DNA of 7,507 nucleotides from Candidatus Sivonenia alaskensis PMM_0068 (lineage in GTDB: Bacteria; Cyanobacteriota; Cyanobacteriia; Gloeobacterales; PMM-0068). Below the pieces are notes generated by a model. The model did no database searches. It worked only from the letters and a program-made list of their open reading frames with translations, and was not told the origin of the DNA. This document shows positions 1-5,967 of this stretch, in pieces. The stretch lies in the NCBI GenBank assembly GCA_949127685.1, contig CASBPW010000313.1, positions 1 to 7,507 on the forward strand. Direction: 5' to 3'. The position numbers and the translations under genes are program-made. Every line of letters begins with the position of its first letter. Within the stretch, counting starts at the first letter, position 1.

Positions 1-1
1 A

Positions 2-184
2 GAAGTCCAGTCCCCGGCGACGTTAGACCCATCCCCTCTTCTGGCTCTGGAAGATGTGCACTTTCACTGGTATGGCAAAGCGGCTCGATCTGGTCGCAAA
101 CTAGGGCACATCACGGTCCTGGGGGATAATCTGGAAGCGACTTACCAACGGGCGTGGCAAGCACGCAAGCTGCTGAAAATTTAA
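2..184 (+). CDS. purK: N5-carboxyaminoimidazole ribonucleotide synthase PurK, C-terminal fragment
   Basis: Only the last 60 codons are inside the window; the gene begins upstream. PurK is an ATP-grasp enzyme that uses ATP and bicarbonate to carboxylate AIR to N5-CAIR in the cytosol, the step before PurE. The visible part contains the typical C-terminal PurK signature: VHFHWYGKAARSGRKLGHIT, fitting the family pattern of a histidine strand, YGK, then R-x-G-R-K-x-G-H-I/V-T. It ends with a charged helix and a TAA at 182-184. The stop is 29 bases before the purE start, so the two are probably co-transcribed and supply consecutive activities. The frame is open from the first complete codon with no interruption. 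Family assignment is secure from this signature and from the neighbour; the N-terminal and ATP-binding parts cannot be judged. Confidence 0.9.
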   Translation, partial: EVQSPATLDPSPLLALEDVHFHWYGKAARSGRKLGHITVLGDNLEATYQRAWQARKLLKI

Positions 185-202
185 TAGCTGAAAAGTTGAG
201 AC

Positions 203-207
203 AGGAG
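203..207 (+). promoter_or_regulatory. Shine-Dalgarno of purE
   Basis: AGGAG lies six bases before the ATG at 214. It decides the purE start in favour of this ATG over an in-frame GTG at 154, which would overlap the purK end, has no such site and would add 20 residues absent from PurE proteins. Confidence 0.8.
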
Positions 208-213
208 AAGGGC

Positions 214-735
214 ATGGACCATTGTTTAGTAAGCGTGATCATGGGCAGTGATTCGGACCTCCCTGTGATGAGCGAAGCCATCAAAATTCTGGAAACTTTC
301 GCAGTCGAGCATGAAGTCAAAATTGTATCTGCTCATCGTACCCCAGAGGTGATGGTTCAATTTGCGCAAAAAGCCCATCTGCGGGGAATCAAAGTCATTA
401 TTGCCGGAGCGGGAGGCGCAGCTCATTTACCCGGCATGGTCGCTTCACTGTCTCCTTTACCCGTCATTGGCGTCCCCGTCCCCACCAAACAACTGGGAGG
501 GGTCGATTCACTCTATTCGATCGTGCAAATGCCTGGGGGGATTCCTGTGGCCACCGTAGCCATTGGGAATGCAAAAAATGCAGGTCTCCTTGCCATACGC
601 ATACTTAGCACGAGCCATGCCGAACTCTTGGAAAAGATGCTCGCCTACCAAGCACAACTCAAGGACGAAGTCTCCCAAAAAGAGGCCCGCTTGGGAATCT
701 TGGGTTATGCAGCCTATCTTGAGCAAATGCGCTAG
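214..735 (+). CDS. purE: N5-carboxyaminoimidazole ribonucleotide mutase PurE (class I)
   Basis: PurE moves the carboxyl group of N5-CAIR to carbon 4 to give CAIR in de novo purine synthesis; class I enzymes are cytosolic octamers that work after PurK. The 173-residue product has the usual length of the single-domain enzyme. Seen in order are the nucleotide-phosphate loop GSDSDLP (11-17), the catalytic segment SAHRTP (39-44, His41), AGAGGAAHLPGM (64-75), then VPVPTK-LGGVDSL-S-VQMPGG-PVATVAI and the NAKNAGLLA helix. All residues expected for an active class I enzyme are there. The ATG at 214 is chosen because of the AGGAG six bases upstream and because the protein then begins just before the first beta strand. 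It sits 29 bases after purK, so the order is purK then purE, opposite to the purE-purK order common in other bacteria. The C-terminal tail after about residue 150 is helical and charged. Confidence 0.95.
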   Translation: MDHCLVSVIMGSDSDLPVMSEAIKILETFAVEHEVKIVSAHRTPEVMVQFAQKAHLRGIKVIIAGAGGAAHLPGMVASLSPLPVIGVPVPTKQLGGVDSLYSIVQMPGGIPVATVAIGNAKNAGLLAIRILSTSHAELLEKMLAYQAQLKDEVSQKEARLGILGYAAYLEQMR

Positions 736-830
736 ACGAGCGCGTCAGCTTTAAAAATTTCAAGGCCTACGACCCACCCTAATCTCTTGCAAGTCCCAGC
801 ACATAGCAGGATGATGAGAGTAGGAATATT

Positions 831-834
831 GGAG
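831..834 (+). promoter_or_regulatory. Shine-Dalgarno of the 97-residue hypothetical gene
   Basis: GGAG (followed by TAAG) is seven bases before the ATG at 842. It supports this short frame as a translated gene. The 106-base gap after purE is long enough to hold its own promoter, but I see no convincing -35/-10 pair there. Confidence 0.65.
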
Positions 835-841
835 TAAGAAA

Positions 842-1135
842 ATGACCGCGAAGCTTGATTTTGACGCTTTTATTTCCAAAGTTCGCCAGGTTGCCAACAA
901 AGTAGATCCCGTATTAGAAGTCAAGCCAGCTGGTGAAGACGTCTGTTTGGTGGAATACCCCAGTCTCGGGGAACACATCTGGGTAGAAGCAGCCTTTGAG
1001 GGAGAAAAGTTCCGGGTTTATAAGACCCTTGTTCATGATCCCAAACCATCCCATCTTGAAAAACTTACGCCCGTGGGAGCAGGTTACTTAACGGAAGTTT
1101 TCCAAAATTATGTGGACAGCGTGGGCCACAAGTAA
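842..1135 (+). CDS. Small conserved-looking hypothetical protein (97 residues)
   Basis: I do not recognise the family. The product is a soluble, slightly acidic protein of 97 residues with no signal peptide, membrane segment or cysteine cluster. It appears to begin with an amphipathic helix (residues about 3-20, LDFDAFISKVRQVANKV), followed by short strands around EVKPAGEDVCLVEYP and HIWVEAAFEGEKFRVYKT, then a helix near the end (VGAGYLTEVFQNYVDSV). This alpha/beta pattern with alternating hydrophobic residues, the good GGAG ribosome binding site and the frame filling the gap between purE and the convergent oxidoreductase make it a real gene rather than chance. It lies 106 bases after purE, so it may be read from its own promoter. 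Its stop is only 14 bases from the stop of the opposite-strand gene. No function is proposed. Confidence 0.75.
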   Translation: MTAKLDFDAFISKVRQVANKVDPVLEVKPAGEDVCLVEYPSLGEHIWVEAAFEGEKFRVYKTLVHDPKPSHLEKLTPVGAGYLTEVFQNYVDSVGHK

Positions 1136-1149
1136 TTGGCTCTCTGAAA

Positions 1150-2103
1150 TCAGTTTTCTGAAACTTCCAGCACAATTTTCCCTTTGACCCCACCACGTTC
1201 TAATTGTTGGTGGGCCTTGGCAGCTTGATTGAGCGGCAACACCGAGTCTATAACGGGATGCAGCTGTTCTTGCTCAATCAGATTGCGTAGCGCTTCCATC
1301 TTGTAGCTTGCTCGCTCCAAAAACAGGAAATAGAGCGTTAGATTTTTGATGTAGGCCCCATTCAGATCCCCGGTGGTATCGACAATGCTCACCAGGCGTC
1401 CGGATGGTCGCGTAATCTTAATACTCCTCTCTAAAGTATCTCCGCCTACCGTGTCGTAGACAATGTCTACCCCTTGGTCTTCCGTTTCACGAAGAACAGC
1501 CTCCACGAAGTCTTCTGCTCGATAATCAATAACGACATCAGCGCCCAAAGATTTGACCAGCGCAATATTTTTCTTACTGCAGGTCGCTAGCACACGGGCC
1601 CCTGCCGCTTTGGCAATTTGCACCGCTAGAGAACCGACACCCCCAGCCGCAGCATGAATGAGGATGGTCTCCCCTGGTTGCGTTTTTGCCAGGCGTACCA
1701 CTCCATCCCATGCTGTACAGCCTGCTAGGGGCATACTCGCCGCTTCCGTAAAGCTTAGATTTCTCGGTTTGAGCGCAACAATCGATTCGTCTGCAACGTG
1801 GTATTCGGCGTAGCTTCCCTCCCCGCCAAAGATGACTGGAGTATAGAAAACCTCATCGCCTATCTTGAAATTCTTAACCCCTGCTCCCACTTCTTCGACA
1901 ACACCAGCTACGTCATAGCCAATGACGGCAGGAGGCTCTACTCCAGCCCACTTTCCATTGCGTCGAATTTTGTAGTCTACAGGATTGACAGAAGTAGCAT
2001 GTACGCGGACCAGTATTTGGTTAGCGTGGGGCTCTGGCTTTGGAATATAACGTTCTTCAAAGACATCCGGGCCACCAAAACCAGTAATAATTATCGCTTG
2101 CAT
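1150..2103 (-). CDS. Zinc-independent MDR-family NAD(P)H:quinone oxidoreductase / alcohol dehydrogenase-like protein
   Basis: This 317-residue protein belongs to the medium-chain dehydrogenase/reductase superfamily, quinone-oxidoreductase branch. Such enzymes use NADPH to reduce quinones or activated double bonds in the cytosol; the exact substrate cannot be told from sequence. Seen in order are the GroES-like N-terminal fold with ATSVNPVDYKIRRNG (36-50), GYDVAGVVEEVG (62-73), SYAEYHVA (97-104), and the Rossmann coenzyme fold with HAAAGGVGSLAVQIAKAAGA (150-169, AAGGVG dinucleotide loop), and a VYDTVGG strand further on. No catalytic zinc ligands or four-cysteine lobe are seen, and a tyrosine (Tyr63) stands where zinc enzymes often have His after Gly. 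The start is set at ATG 2103-2101, because the protein then begins with the family-typical MQAIIITGFGGPDVF; a longer frame reaching 2163 adds 20 residues that look non-coding. It converges on the 97-residue gene and diverges from rimO. Confidence 0.88.
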   Translation of the reverse strand: MQAIIITGFGGPDVFEERYIPKPEPHANQILVRVHATSVNPVDYKIRRNGKWAGVEPPAVIGYDVAGVVEEVGAGVKNFKIGDEVFYTPVIFGGEGSYAEYHVADESIVALKPRNLSFTEAASMPLAGCTAWDGVVRLAKTQPGETILIHAAAGGVGSLAVQIAKAAGARVLATCSKKNIALVKSLGADVVIDYRAEDFVEAVLRETEDQGVDIVYDTVGGDTLERSIKITRPSGRLVSIVDTTGDLNGAYIKNLTLYFLFLERASYKMEALRNLIEQEQLHPVIDSVLPLNQAAKAHQQLERGGVKGKIVLEVSEN

Positions 2104-2401
2104 ATCAATGTCCCATAGGTTAGGCCAATATAGCCTCTGGGTTGTGCTCGGGCTATCCAGCACCAGTTAACGCCGAAACAGCCCTACTCTCAGACTGCAT
2201 TGAAAGTATCCGGCGCCCCTATCATAATTCCACGAGCGCTCCTTCCTGAGAAAAGCCAACTATCGCTCCAAACATACCCATGGCAAAAAGGGTGGTTGGA
2301 CCGGAAAGAGGTGCAGGACAAAGTTCATTCTACATGATGGCAAAATCAACGATCTAGGTCACAGAACACCTATGATCAGTAAGCCAATTATTTAAATCTC
2401 T
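2104..2401. other. Divergent intergenic region between the MDR gene and rimO
   Basis: About 300 bases without a supported gene. It must carry start signals for both divergent genes. On the minus side a TATATT (plus-strand 2127-2132) lies 23 bases ahead of the MDR start, but the region where a -35 box should be (2150-2155) does not match one. On the plus side a TATGAT at 2371-2376 precedes rimO. A short minus-strand open stretch around 2227-2330 has protein-like composition but no ribosome binding site and was not called. Confidence 0.5.
2371..2376 (+). promoter_or_regulatory. Possible -10 element of rimO
   Basis: TATGAT matches the bacterial -10 consensus in five of six positions and is 25 bases before the GTG start. 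Transcription from it would give a leader of only about 20 bases without a Shine-Dalgarno. There is no recognisable -35 box at 15-18 bases spacing, so this is a tentative call. Confidence 0.25.
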
Positions 2402-3721
2402 GTGTCTAAACCAACTATTGCTGTCACTCATTTGGGTTGTGAAAAAAATCGGGTAGATACCGAACATATGCTGGGACTGCTTGCTCAGGCGGGCTATGGT
2501 GTCGATAGTGACGAAGAAAAAGCCGACTACGTCCTGGTCAATACCTGTAGTTTTATCGAGGATGCTCGCAAAGAGTCCGTGCGCACCTTGGTCAGTTTGG
2601 CCGAACAGGGGAAACGGATTATTATTTCTGGCTGTTTGGCACAGCATTTCCAGGGAGAACTTTTGGCCGAATTGCCAGAAGCTGTAGCCCTCATCGGCAC
2701 GGGGGACTACCAAAATATTGTCAACGTCATCGAACGGGTAGAACAGGGAGAAAGGGTCACGGCCATTTCTGAAATTCCAACCTTTATTGCTAATGAACAG
2801 CTCCCCCGCTACCGCACTACGACAGAATCAGTAGCCTATCTGCGGATTGCGGAAGGCTGCGACTATCGCTGTGCCTTTTGCATTATTCCCCACCTGAGAG
2901 GCGACCAACGTTCTCGCTCCATAGAATCGATCGTGGCAGAAGCGCATCAACTGGCCAGTGAAGGGGTGAAAGAAATTTTGCTGATTTCTCAAATCACCAC
3001 AAACTATGGCCGGGATATTTACGGGGAACCCAAATTAGCAGAACTGATTCGCAAGCTCTCTTCAGTGCCCGTGCCCTGGATTCGTCTTTTGTACCTCTAT
3101 CCCACGGGCATCACTGCCGAAGTAGTACAAGCCCTCAAAGAAAGTCCCAATGTCCTGCCCTACTTGGATATGCCGCTCCAGCATTCCGATCCTGATGTAC
3201 TCAAGTCGATGAATCGGCCTTGGCAAGCGGAGGTCAACGACCGGGTAATGGATACACTCCGGGAGAATCTACCAGGAGCTACTTTCCGCACAACTTTTAT
3301 TGTTGGTTTCCCTGGTGAAACCGATGAGCAGTTCCAGCACTTAGTCCGTTTTGTCAAGCGTCATCAGTTTGACCATCTGGGCGTCTTCACCTATTCCCAA
3401 GAAGAAGGGACTCCCGCCGGAAGTTTACCGAATCAAATCCCGGAAAAAATTAAAAAGCAACGCCGCAAAGCTTTGATGATTGCTCAACAACCGATTTCTT
3501 TGAGACGCAATCAGGCGCTTATCGGTCAAACTTTGTCCGTTTTGATTGAGCAGGAAAATCCAGAAGCTGGAGAATTTATCGGTCGGGCCGCTCGCTTTGC
3601 TCCGGATGTAGATGGACAAGTCTATGTCAAAGGTAGGGGCCTTGGTCTTGGAAGTATCGTGCCCGTAGAAATGATGAACGCAGATACCTATGACCTCTGG
3701 GGCCAGTTGGTGCAAGCATAG
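2402..3721 (+). CDS. rimO: Ribosomal protein uS12 aspartate methylthiotransferase RimO
   Basis: RimO is a radical-SAM methylthiotransferase that adds a methylthio group to the conserved aspartate of ribosomal protein S12, using two iron-sulfur clusters. The 439-residue length is normal. The N-terminal UPF0004 domain has its three cluster cysteines in LGCEKNRVD (Cys13), VNTCSF (Cys49) and ISGCLAQ (Cys78). The radical-SAM CxxxCxxC is EGCDYRCAFC (Cys153, 157, 160), followed by IIPHLRG. The segment LISQITTNYG and the P-YLDMPLQH motif are further RimO signatures, separating it from the tRNA enzyme MiaB. A TRAM domain fills the last part (about 372-439). The start is GTG at 2402: a stop codon lies in frame three codons upstream (2393-2395), and later starts would remove Cys13. 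No Shine-Dalgarno is visible in front of it. The gene appears to stand alone, with the MDR gene divergent on its left. Confidence 0.95.
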   Translation: MSKPTIAVTHLGCEKNRVDTEHMLGLLAQAGYGVDSDEEKADYVLVNTCSFIEDARKESVRTLVSLAEQGKRIIISGCLAQHFQGELLAELPEAVALIGTGDYQNIVNVIERVEQGERVTAISEIPTFIANEQLPRYRTTTESVAYLRIAEGCDYRCAFCIIPHLRGDQRSRSIESIVAEAHQLASEGVKEILLISQITTNYGRDIYGEPKLAELIRKLSSVPVPWIRLLYLYPTGITAEVVQALKESPNVLPYLDMPLQHSDPDVLKSMNRPWQAEVNDRVMDTLRENLPGATFRTTFIVGFPGETDEQFQHLVRFVKRHQFDHLGVFTYSQEEGTPAGSLPNQIPEKIKKQRRKALMIAQQPISLRRNQALIGQTLSVLIEQENPEAGEFIGRAARFAPDVDGQVYVKGRGLGLGSIVPVEMMNADTYDLWGQLVQA

Positions 3722-3791
3722 TCAAAATTTCGTGAGTTCTCTGGCAAATTTAAGGTATTGCCATAAAACACCCAGCTTTGTCAGGCTTTTC

Positions 3792-3836
3792 TGTGGGACC
3801 GAAAGATTGTCCCATGGCCCCGAAAGATTGTTCATT
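3792..3836 (+). mobile_element. Possible solo end of an IS21-like insertion sequence
   Basis: The segment starts TGTGGGACC and then carries two closely spaced copies of CCGAAAGATTGT. IS21-family ends are known to start with TGT and to carry several short repeats inside each end that bind the transposase, often of the form CGAAAAATGACCC; the pattern here is similar in layout and partly in sequence. No inverted partner (ACAATCTTTCGG) was seen elsewhere in the window and no istA/istB gene is present, so at most this is a remnant. The family assignment is inference from layout. Confidence 0.3.
3799..3831 (+). repeat. 12-bp direct repeat, two copies, 21-bp period
   Basis: CCGAAAGATTGT occurs at 3799-3810 and again at 3820-3831, i.e. 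two helical turns apart, as for tandem protein binding sites. The first copy is also flanked by GGGAC and GTCCC, a 5-bp inverted repeat (3796-3800 with 3808-3812). The repeat itself is directly visible; its role is not. Confidence 0.75.
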
Positions 3837-3924
3837 GCTACCTCAGGCATGACTCTTTAAACTAGTCGCTAAGGTAAGAGCTGCACTCTCATTGATTAAG
3901 TTTTTACCTGGAATTGAACTGAAG

Positions 3925-4127
3925 TCAATAATTCGAGCCATTTTTGACATGAACTGTAGGTCCCTTGCTGTGAAGAAACATCGCTAGGTAATCTGCACCA
4001 GGAGTTACGACATCGCTTTTGAATAGGCCGTGCCCTCTATCTGGGCCAAGGGCGCTTCCGGCACTTCCCCCAATTCAAACCCAAGAATGACGACCTCAAA
4101 CGGGTTGTTATCAAAAAAATGACTAAA
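3925..4127 (-). pseudogene. Possible decayed gene fragment, unrecognised
   Basis: On the minus strand one frame is open for 40 codons from 4127 to a TAA at 4007-4005 (for example FEVVILGFELGEVPEAPLA). A second frame is open for 49 codons from 4074 to a TGA at 3927-3925 (for example SDVVTPGADYLAMFLHSKG). Both have protein-like composition. They would join into one C-terminal coding piece if a single A were added to the AAAA run at 4020-4017, a typical site of frameshift. There is no start codon with a ribosome binding site, I recognise neither half, and the plus strand also has open stretches here (3853-3984), so chance is a serious alternative. Confidence 0.2.
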
Positions 4128-4131
4128 TCAC

Positions 4132-4137
4132 AGGAGG
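4132..4137 (+). promoter_or_regulatory. Shine-Dalgarno of the haem peroxidase gene
   Basis: A full-consensus AGGAGG. It is nine bases before the ATG at 4147 but only three before the in-frame TTG at 4141, so the ATG is the likely start. It is the strongest ribosome binding site in the window and suggests good translation. Confidence 0.8.
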
Positions 4138-4146
4138 AACTTGTTT

Positions 4147-5784
4147 ATGAATCCGAATAATTCGGGAAGACCAACTAATTCAGCATATCGTCCCCACGGT
4201 GGCGTGCGTGGGGCGGAATTTCCGCCTAGATCCTCCCTCTTTGAAGGACGATTCGGACGAATGTTCCGTACCTTACCTGCTGCCCGCTTCTCCGTTGGCG
4301 CTCTCCAGGCTCTCGCCAAAATCGGAAATATGACGGCAGAGCATGAAGACCAGCCCACCTCAGAAGACGAGATTGACAACGAGGAGAACACTGGAACCCC
4401 AGATAATCCTGGGATTGCCGCTGGGTACACCTACCTCGGACAGTTTATCGACCACGACTTGACCTTCGATCCTGCCAGTAGCCTTCAGTCCAAAAATGAC
4501 CCTGAGGCTCTGGTCGACTTCCGTACACCGCGATTTGACCTCGATTGCGTCTACGGACGAGGTCCAGATGATCAGCCCTACCTTTACGCAGACGACGGCC
4601 TGCATATGCATTTAGGGCGCAAAGTTACAGGAAGCAGTTTTGACCCAAACACCCGAGATGTCCCACGCAACACTCCCAATCCAGGAGAGCCTGCGCGTGC
4701 CCTTATCGGTGACCCGCGCAACGACGAGAACACGATCGTCTCGCAGCTTCAGGCGACCATGCTGCGCTTTCATAACCGAGTCGCCGACTTTCTTACCCAA
4801 CCCGATGGCCAGACACCTAAATTTGAAGATGTCCAACAGGTGGTGCGTTGGCACTATCAGTGGATAGTGCTCCATGACTTCCTTCCCACCATCATTGGCA
4901 AGGAAACACTGTATGATGTCCTGCCGCAGCTCAAGCCTGAGGTTCAGCACATCTCACACTTCACGCCGCACCTAAAGTTCTACAAGTGGAATAAAGAGCC
5001 ATTTATCCCCGTCGAGTTCTCGGTTGCTGCCTATCGATTCGGACACTCTATGGTTCGCCCGATCTATCGTCTGAATACCACCCTTAAGGAACGCCAGGTC
5101 ATCTTCCCCGATCCAAACGGGGATCTCACGAACAGCCTGACCGGCTTCCGAGCCTTTCCAGAGGACCGAGCCGTTGACTGGACCCTGTTTTTCCCTATTG
5201 AAGATCGACCGGCCACCGGGAAAACCCGCGTTCAGGCCTCCTACAAAATCGACTCTTCCTTGGTAAATCCGCTCGGCACCCTTCCTCCCAGCGTGGCAAA
5301 AGACATACCGTCGCTGGCAGAGCGTAACTTGCGGCGCAGTCTGACCATGGAGCTACCCTCTGGACAGGCGGTGGCATGCCTCATGGGCTTGCCAATTATT
5401 CCTGATGACCAACTATTGGTTGGAAAGGCGAACGCAGACGATGCGGCAAAGAACACCCGACTGATCGACATTTCTACGGAGTTCCGTAACAATGCCCCGC
5501 TCTGGTATTACATCCTAGCGGAGGCACAGCAAGCCGTACAGCATGCCGCCCAAAAGCTCCCAAAAAATCCTAGTGAACCAGACAAAGCAGCCGTTAACAC
5601 AATTCCTACACGGCTTGGCCCCGTGGGCGGTCGGATTGTGGGTGAAGTTTTCGTCGGACTCATGTTCGGAGACAGCCACTCCTATCTGCGGCAGTACCCT
5701 AATTGGCAGCCCATCCCAGCATTCTGTCGCAATGGTCATTTCGGTATAGCGGAGCTGATTTTACAGGCCAAACAGTGGATCTAA
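4147..5784 (+). CDS. Animal-type haem peroxidase (peroxidase-cyclooxygenase superfamily)
   Basis: The 545-residue product is a haem peroxidase of the myeloperoxidase-like superfamily, expected to use hydrogen peroxide to oxidise halides or organic substrates. Residues from the ATG: Q-F-I-D-H-D at 99-104 gives the distal histidine His103, the haem-ester aspartate Asp102 and the halide-site Gln99. GDPRNDEN (188-195) gives the catalytic arginine Arg191 and the second haem-ester residue Glu194. YRFGHSMVRP (296-305) gives the proximal histidine His300. The position of the myeloperoxidase sulfonium-link methionine is Asn195 instead. FDLDCVYGRG (130-139) fits the calcium-loop region, and LAERNLRRSLTMELPSGQAV (390-409) and GEVFVGLMFGDSHSYL near the C-terminus are typical of the bacterial members. 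There is no signal peptide or membrane segment, so it is either cytosolic or exported by a leaderless route. Base and codon use (many C-ending codons) looks richer in GC than the nuclease genes next to it, hinting at separate acquisition. The gene seems monocistronic. Confidence 0.92.
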   Translation: MNPNNSGRPTNSAYRPHGGVRGAEFPPRSSLFEGRFGRMFRTLPAARFSVGALQALAKIGNMTAEHEDQPTSEDEIDNEENTGTPDNPGIAAGYTYLGQFIDHDLTFDPASSLQSKNDPEALVDFRTPRFDLDCVYGRGPDDQPYLYADDGLHMHLGRKVTGSSFDPNTRDVPRNTPNPGEPARALIGDPRNDENTIVSQLQATMLRFHNRVADFLTQPDGQTPKFEDVQQVVRWHYQWIVLHDFLPTIIGKETLYDVLPQLKPEVQHISHFTPHLKFYKWNKEPFIPVEFSVAAYRFGHSMVRPIYRLNTTLKERQVIFPDPNGDLTNSLTGFRAFPEDRAVDWTLFFPIEDRPATGKTRVQASYKIDSSLVNPLGTLPPSVAKDIPSLAERNLRRSLTMELPSGQAVACLMGLPIIPDDQLLVGKANADDAAKNTRLIDISTEFRNNAPLWYYILAEAQQAVQHAAQKLPKNPSEPDKAAVNTIPTRLGPVGGRIVGEVFVGLMFGDSHSYLRQYPNWQPIPAFCRNGHFGIAELILQAKQWI

Positions 5785-5787
5785 GGG

Positions 5788-5816
5788 AACTTCTCTCTTG
5801 AACAAGAGGCGGAGTT
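5788..5816 (+). terminator. Hairpin after the peroxidase gene, possible terminator
   Basis: CTCTTG (5795-5800) and CAAGAG (5803-5808) pair around a two-base centre (in practice a 5-bp stem with a GAAC tetraloop). Beyond a mismatched internal loop, AACT (5788-5791) pairs with AGTT (5813-5816). It begins three bases after the stop codon. Only three T residues (5815-5817) overlap and follow its 3' end, so it is a weak intrinsic terminator at best. Confidence 0.35.
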
Positions 5817-5954
5817 TCATAAGTAACGATGCTCCGTCTATTGCCATTTAAGCGAAAATTCTAAAGACCCCAAACCTGTGTGGATAGATTCATTGCTGCA
5901 CGAAGGACTAGATAGGTCAGAATATTACCCATACCCCATACGGAAAGGGCGTAC

Positions 5955-5960
5955 AAGGGA
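5955..5960 (+). promoter_or_regulatory. Shine-Dalgarno supporting the Uma2 start
   Basis: AAGGGA is seven bases before the GTG at 5968. It favours that start over the first possible one (GTG 5878), which has no such site and would add 30 residues not typical of the family. Confidence 0.5.
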
Positions 5961-5967
5961 ATTGTCT

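Larger units (their letters stand above)
3722..4146. other. 425-base gap between rimO and the peroxidase gene
   Basis: No intact gene is supported. From left to right it holds: an AT-rich part just after rimO with no clear terminator; a pair of 12-bp direct repeats beside a TGT tip (3792-3836) that resembles an insertion-sequence end; a region (about 3850-4127) with several protein-like open stretches on both strands but no complete gene; and the strong ribosome binding site of the peroxidase. TTGACA at 3944-3949 looks like a -35 box, but no -10 follows at the right spacing. Confidence 0.6.

Noticed and set aside
154..213. Longer PurE frame from GTG 154 overlapping purK
   Set aside because: It lacks a ribosome binding site; ATG 214 has AGGAG at six bases and gives the normal PurE N-terminus.
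733..760. Terminator after purE (GACG-AGCG-CGTC stem followed by TTTAAAAATTT)
   Set aside because: The stem is only four base pairs and the T-run is interrupted and displaced.
1143..1162. CTGAAATCAG followed by TTTT between the convergent 97-residue and MDR genes as a bidirectional terminator
   Set aside because: The palindrome leaves a two-base loop, so the usable stem is too short to be convincing.
2227..2330. Minus-strand open stretch with the short peptide MGMFGAIVGFSQEGALVEL
   Set aside because: It has no ribosome binding site, no longer frame to the start side (a stop is close upstream) and no match to any known small membrane protein.
2279..2356. Plus-strand 25-codon frame upstream of rimO
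   Set aside because: Too short, no ribosome binding site and no recognisable motif.
3944..3972. TTGACA as a -35 box for the peroxidase gene
   Set aside because: No -10-like hexamer follows at 15-19 bases, and it lies almost 200 bases before the start.
5878..5967. Longer Uma2 frame from GTG 5878
   Set aside because: The 30 extra residues do not resemble the family N-terminus and there is no ribosome binding site, whereas GTG 5968 has AAGGGA in front.
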